From: Psychrobium sp051201665
GTDB lineage: Bacteria; Pseudomonadota; Gammaproteobacteria; Enterobacterales; Psychrobiaceae
Length of the DNA: 64,000 nucleotides
Reading direction: 5' to 3'
Assembly (NCBI RefSeq): GCF_051201665.1
Contig: NZ_CP179210.1
Coordinates: 310,001 to 374,000, forward strand
The notes beneath the pieces are model-generated. The model did no database searches and was not told the DNA's origin. It worked only from the letters and a program-made list of their open reading frames with translations. Both the position numbers and the translations under genes were made by a program. Shown one piece after another: positions 58,696 through 64,000 of the stretch (its first letter is position 1; each line of letters begins with the position of its first letter).

Positions 58696-59493
58696 ATGAG
58701 TAACATTCTGGTTTTCGATTCTGGCGTTGGCGGAATTAGCGTCGTCAGAGAAATTAAACAGCTCCTACCTAGTGTTTCCATCGACTATTTATTTGATAAT
58801 TTATATTATCCTTATGGCGAGTTAGATGAGGTTACACTTATCCAACGAACCATAGCCGTCATAGATTGTGTTGCGATTGAACACAAACCCCAGCTCATCG
58901 TTATTGCATGTAACTCCGCAAGCACTACCGCATTACCCGCATTACGCGCCAAATTTGATATCCCTATTGTGGGTGTCGTTCCGGCCATTAAACCAGCGTC
59001 TAAATTGAGTAACTCCAAAGTCATTGGTTTGTTAGCGACTCAAGGCACTATCACCAGAGATTATGTCGAACAGCTTAAAATCAACCATGCATCTGATTGT
59101 GATTTAGTAAATGTTGGCAGTAATGAGTTAGTTGCAATGGCTGAGGCCTTATACCGTGGTGGGAAAATATCCCAACAACGACTGCTTGATATATGCCAGC
59201 CAATATTTGAGCAAGCTGATGTCATGATTCTTGGCTGTACACATTTTCCACTGTTGATGGAATGTATCAATCAAATCAAACCACCTTCACTAGTGATAAT
59301 AGATTCGGGATTAGCAATTGCACAGCGGGTTAAAACTCTTTTAGATGCAAGAGTAGTGAAAACAAAAGCGCCCAATGACTTTTTAAATCATCGGGCGCTT
59401 TATACTAAATCAATAAATGATAAATCGTTAATTGCTGCACTGTTTAGTGAAGGGTTTAACGAAACTACATTAATTACTCTACCGCGTGGCTAG
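58696..59493 (+). CDS. murI: Glutamate racemase
   Basis: 265 residues. Provides D-glutamate for peptidoglycan. The two catalytic cysteines are visible in ACNSAST (about residue 73) and LGCTHFPLL (about 180), with FDSGVGGISV at the start. Its last 20 bp overlap the end of the convergent RRM gene. A hairpin that looks like that gene's terminator lies within the coding sequence at 59365-59401. An rRNA operon follows, as in E. coli. Confidence 0.95.
   Translation: MSNILVFDSGVGGISVVREIKQLLPSVSIDYLFDNLYYPYGELDEVTLIQRTIAVIDCVAIEHKPQLIVIACNSASTTALPALRAKFDIPIVGVVPAIKPASKLSNSKVIGLLATQGTITRDYVEQLKINHASDCDLVNVGSNELVAMAEALYRGGKISQQRLLDICQPIFEQADVMILGCTHFPLLMECINQIKPPSLVIIDSGLAIAQRVKTLLDARVVKTKAPNDFLNHRALYTKSINDKSLIAALFSEGFNETTLITLPRG
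59365..59401 (-). terminator. RRM-gene terminator embedded in murI
   Basis: AAAGCGCCC and GGGCGCTTT are perfect 9-bp arms, extended by ATGA/TCAT with one mismatch. On the minus strand the stem is followed by TTTTGTTTTC, as expected for termination of the RRM gene, whose stop lies 73 bp away at 59474. Confidence 0.75.
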
Positions 59494-59959
59494 AATTGTC
59501 TGGGCTAGTCTTTTCTTTAGCCTCACGTACTTTCAATATACGTTCCTGAAATTCATTGTCGTTAAGTTTACCCATAGCGTCTTGGGCACCATCTGGGTCC
59601 ATAGTGACGAAACCAAAACCACGTCGACGACCTGTTTGTTTATCCTTAACTAATCGAACTGAATAAACACTACCGTATTTTTCAAATAATTCACGAACAA
59701 TTGCCTCGTTTGCACGATATGGCAAATTTCCTACATATAGCGTTTGACGCTCGTCTGATTGTACTGGAATGCTATTAGTCGTGCGTGTAGTTGAACTCGC
59801 ACCTGATACTAAAAGAACAACACCTGCACCAATCAAAATACCGATTGCTAAAAATGGTGCTGCCATTGCATAGTCAGCATTAAGAACAGGAAGAATAAAA
59901 AAGCCAACCCCAGCGAGTACTAATGCGATAAGAAATGAACCTAATTTTGTTGATTTCAT
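59474..59959 (-). CDS. RNA-binding protein with two membrane helices and an RRM
   Basis: 161 residues. Two N-terminal hydrophobic helices (about 7-25 and 33-52) are followed by one RNA recognition motif (about 72-150) with RNP2 LYVGNL and RNP1 RRGFGFVTM. Small RRM proteins with an N-terminal membrane hairpin occur in Alteromonadales and Vibrio. The RNA target is unknown; the anchor suggests action at the inner membrane. Its 3' end overlaps murI by 20 bp. Confidence 0.88.
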   Translation of the reverse strand: MKSTKLGSFLIALVLAGVGFFILPVLNADYAMAAPFLAIGILIGAGVVLLVSGASSTTRTTNSIPVQSDERQTLYVGNLPYRANEAIVRELFEKYGSVYSVRLVKDKQTGRRRGFGFVTMDPDGAQDAMGKLNDNEFQERILKVREAKEKTSPDNSSHAVE

Positions 59960-60177
59960 AAGATAACCTAAATAAATGAAGAAAAATAAAAGCTTAAGAG
60001 CGACATAATAGATAGATTTTATGCCAGATTCCAGCGTCAGCTATCAAATAGTTTAAAAAACACTCATAAACTTTGAGGCCTATCAGTATAAATACCGCAA
60101 ATAGGCCATAAATTGATTATAAAATTATCGTTTGGAGTGATTTGTGACCGCTTGAGTATTTTATTGCAAAAAAGCCC

Positions 60178-60205
60178 TTGCCAAGTTCGATGGGATCTCT
60201 ATAAT
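60178..60205 (+). promoter_or_regulatory. rRNA operon promoter P1
   Basis: TTGCCA (60178-60183), 16-bp spacer, perfect TATAAT (60200-60205), followed by the discriminator GCGCATCC. An A/T-rich stretch (TATTTTATTGCAAAAAA) ahead can act as UP element. Confidence 0.8.
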
Positions 60206-60334
60206 GCGCATCCACTGACACGGGGAAGCACTGATAGAGCATCTTTTAACGAAGAGCTAAGAAGCAGCGCTGATACGGGTTAGGAAGAAAAACAACGCTT
60301 TAAATTATCTTTAAAAATTATTTAAAATTAGTTG

Positions 60335-60362
60335 TTGACTTCAAAAAGGAATGACGTAAGAT
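60335..60362 (+). promoter_or_regulatory. rRNA operon promoter P2
   Basis: TTGACT (60335-60340), 16-bp spacer, TAAGAT (60357-60362), followed by ACGCATCCC. It shares the discriminator motif CGCATCC with P1. Confidence 0.75.
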
Positions 60363-60433
60363 ACGCATCCCTAACGCAACGAGCCACACGGTTTGAAGCG
60401 TAACTCCTTACTTTGAGTAAGTCGAGTTGAAAC

Positions 60434-60444
60434 GTTCTTTAACA
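60434..60444 (+). promoter_or_regulatory. boxA antitermination site in rRNA leader
   Basis: GTTCTTTAACA matches the Nus-factor boxA TGCTCTTTAACA, ahead of the 16S processing stem. Confidence 0.75.
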
Positions 60445-60450
60445 ATAAGT

Positions 60451-60480
60451 ATTCAAATAAACTGTGTGGGCATTTTTAAG
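60451..60480 (+). other. 16S processing stem, 5' arm
   Basis: This segment (containing CAAATAAACTGTGTGGGCA) is nearly the reverse complement of 62287-62315 beyond the 16S 3' end, so the two pair to form the long helix cut by RNase III during 16S maturation. Confidence 0.75.
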
Positions 60481-60649
60481 GCTTAGCTAACATTTGATTA
60501 TTAATCAAATGTTCAAGGCTAAATCGGTTAAGTATCAAAAAATACTTAATGAAGATGTTCACACCAAGTAAGAAATTACTTGATATGACAGTAAATTCAT
60601 TGAGTCGTTTCTTATGTAAAAGTAGGGAACGTTAAACAGTTAAACTTTT

Positions 60650-62195
<1,546 letters not shown>

Positions 62196-62854
62196 CAGAC
62201 AAAAATAAAACAGATTTTTAGATAATTAATCTAAAAATACAGTTTTATTCAGGTCGTCACTTGTGATGACCAATATTTTTACTTTTCTTTAAGTGTCCAC
62301 ACAGATTATTTGAATACGCTAGCATGTTGATGAAAAAGTGATAATAAATCTCTTTTATCTAATCAACATTGTCTGAAACGACAAAGTTAAGCAACATTGC
62401 TTACCTTTGTCTTTTTAATAAAGACTGCTCTTTAACAATTTGGAAAGCTGATAAATTCAAAAATAGAATTTAGATTATTGTGTAAACAATAATTTTTATT
62501 CGAAGTTCTTAAGTAATTAGTGAATGCTAATTACGAACACAACAAGTGTTCTTGGATATTTTTGAGGCGAAAATGATTTACGAAGCTAATAATCTAAAAA
62601 TAAATACTTAATTTATTTTTCAGGATAATTAGAAGAATAATGATAAAACTAGACATAGCAGACATTGGTCTGTGAAATCGAAAACATTAGTTGTTTTAAT
62701 TAACACATCTAACGTATTGCGCAGATAATTTTTTCTAATGCAAGGCGGACGAGGAGTGAGGGAAGGCGTGTAACGTGTTACATAACTGACCGAATGACGA
62801 AGTCCAACGGCGCAGTAGAAAAAAGAATCAAGCAAGACACATTAGGTGTTGTAT
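62196..62854 (+). other. 16S-23S spacer with boxA and inverted-repeat insert
   Basis: A 659-bp spacer in which no tRNA is visible: I find no TTCGA-type T-loop or CCA end. It holds the 16S 3' processing arm (62287-62315), a boxA (TGCTCTTTAACA, 62426-62437) and an AT-rich hairpin near 62215-62243. It also has an imperfect inverted repeat of 13-bp arms at 62729-62824 (TTTTTTCTA and TAGAAAAAA at the tips), which looks like a mobile repeat inserted into the spacer. Confidence 0.8.
62287..62315 (+). other. 16S processing stem, 3' arm
   Basis: Reverse complement (with a few mismatches) of 60451-60480 on the other side of 16S. Confidence 0.75.

Positions 62855-64000
<1,146 letters not shown>

Noticed and set aside
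62196..62854. tRNA gene in the 16S-23S spacer
   Set aside because: No T-loop or acceptor pairing could be found by eye on either strand.

Overview
The window looks like chromosome from a marine gammaproteobacterium of the order Alteromonadales, most likely Colwelliaceae (Thalassotalea/Colwellia-like). This is inferred from low GC, several TonB-dependent receptors, a Vibrio-type TonB2/TtpC cluster, the fabR-yijD-trmA and murI-rRNA gene orders shared with E. coli, and an Alteromonadales-looking 16S 3' end. It is mostly housekeeping and nutrient-acquisition sequence, marked by at least three kinds of small mobile element that have broken neighbouring genes.

Layout. 1-5.8 kb: a cysteine desulfurase cut by the window edge, uvrA, and a GntR/YtrA-type regulator heading a small operon with a membrane protein and a 26-residue peptide. 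5.8-11.3 kb: a likely phosphate-scavenging locus (lipoprotein glycerophosphodiesterase, TonB-dependent receptor with a PhoB-like site, and a PhoD-like phosphatase killed by two in-frame stops and a MITE). 11.3-15 kb: tryptophanase with a TnaC-like leader peptide, then the choline transporter betT. 15-25.3 kb: TonB-dependent receptor, TPR-sulfotransferase, a PepSY fragment, and a Fur-box-preceded TonB2 operon (DUF3450, TolQ/TtpC, ExbB, ExbD, TonB, TPR). 25.3-33 kb: gabD, gene remnants with MITEs, a Fur-box-regulated divergent flavin reductase/PepSY/DUF2271 group, then yajR-ssb. 33-38.5 kb: lipoprotein and S41 peptidase, then a Y1-type transposase gene split by an IS982-family element next to a 176-bp tandem duplication. 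38.5-45.2 kb: binding protein, arsH, acyltransferase, membrane LytTR regulator and a CBS-PAS-GGDEF-EAL protein. 45.2-50.6 kb: a Zur-box-controlled zinc locus (His-rich receptor, beta-propeller lipoprotein, MerC, CobW-type GTPase). 50.6-53.8 kb: two GST genes (one split by a MITE), cobU, a membrane-anchored XRE regulator and a second MITE. 53.8-59.96 kb: desaturase/fabR/yijD, trmA, a DUF5610-like protein, murI and an RRM protein. 60-64 kb: an rRNA operon with two promoters, boxA sites, 16S, a spacer in which no tRNA was seen, and the start of 23S.

The best-supported working modules are zinc uptake (Zur), energised iron uptake (Fur/TonB2 plus flavin reductase), unsaturated fatty acid control (FabR) and tryptophan catabolism (TnaC/TnaA). 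No clearly novel defence or biosynthetic system was found. The most unusual items are the multiply broken PhoD gene, the reconstructable MITE/IS insertions, the TnaC variant lacking the terminal proline, the 26-residue coupled peptide, and a terminator embedded in the murI coding sequence.
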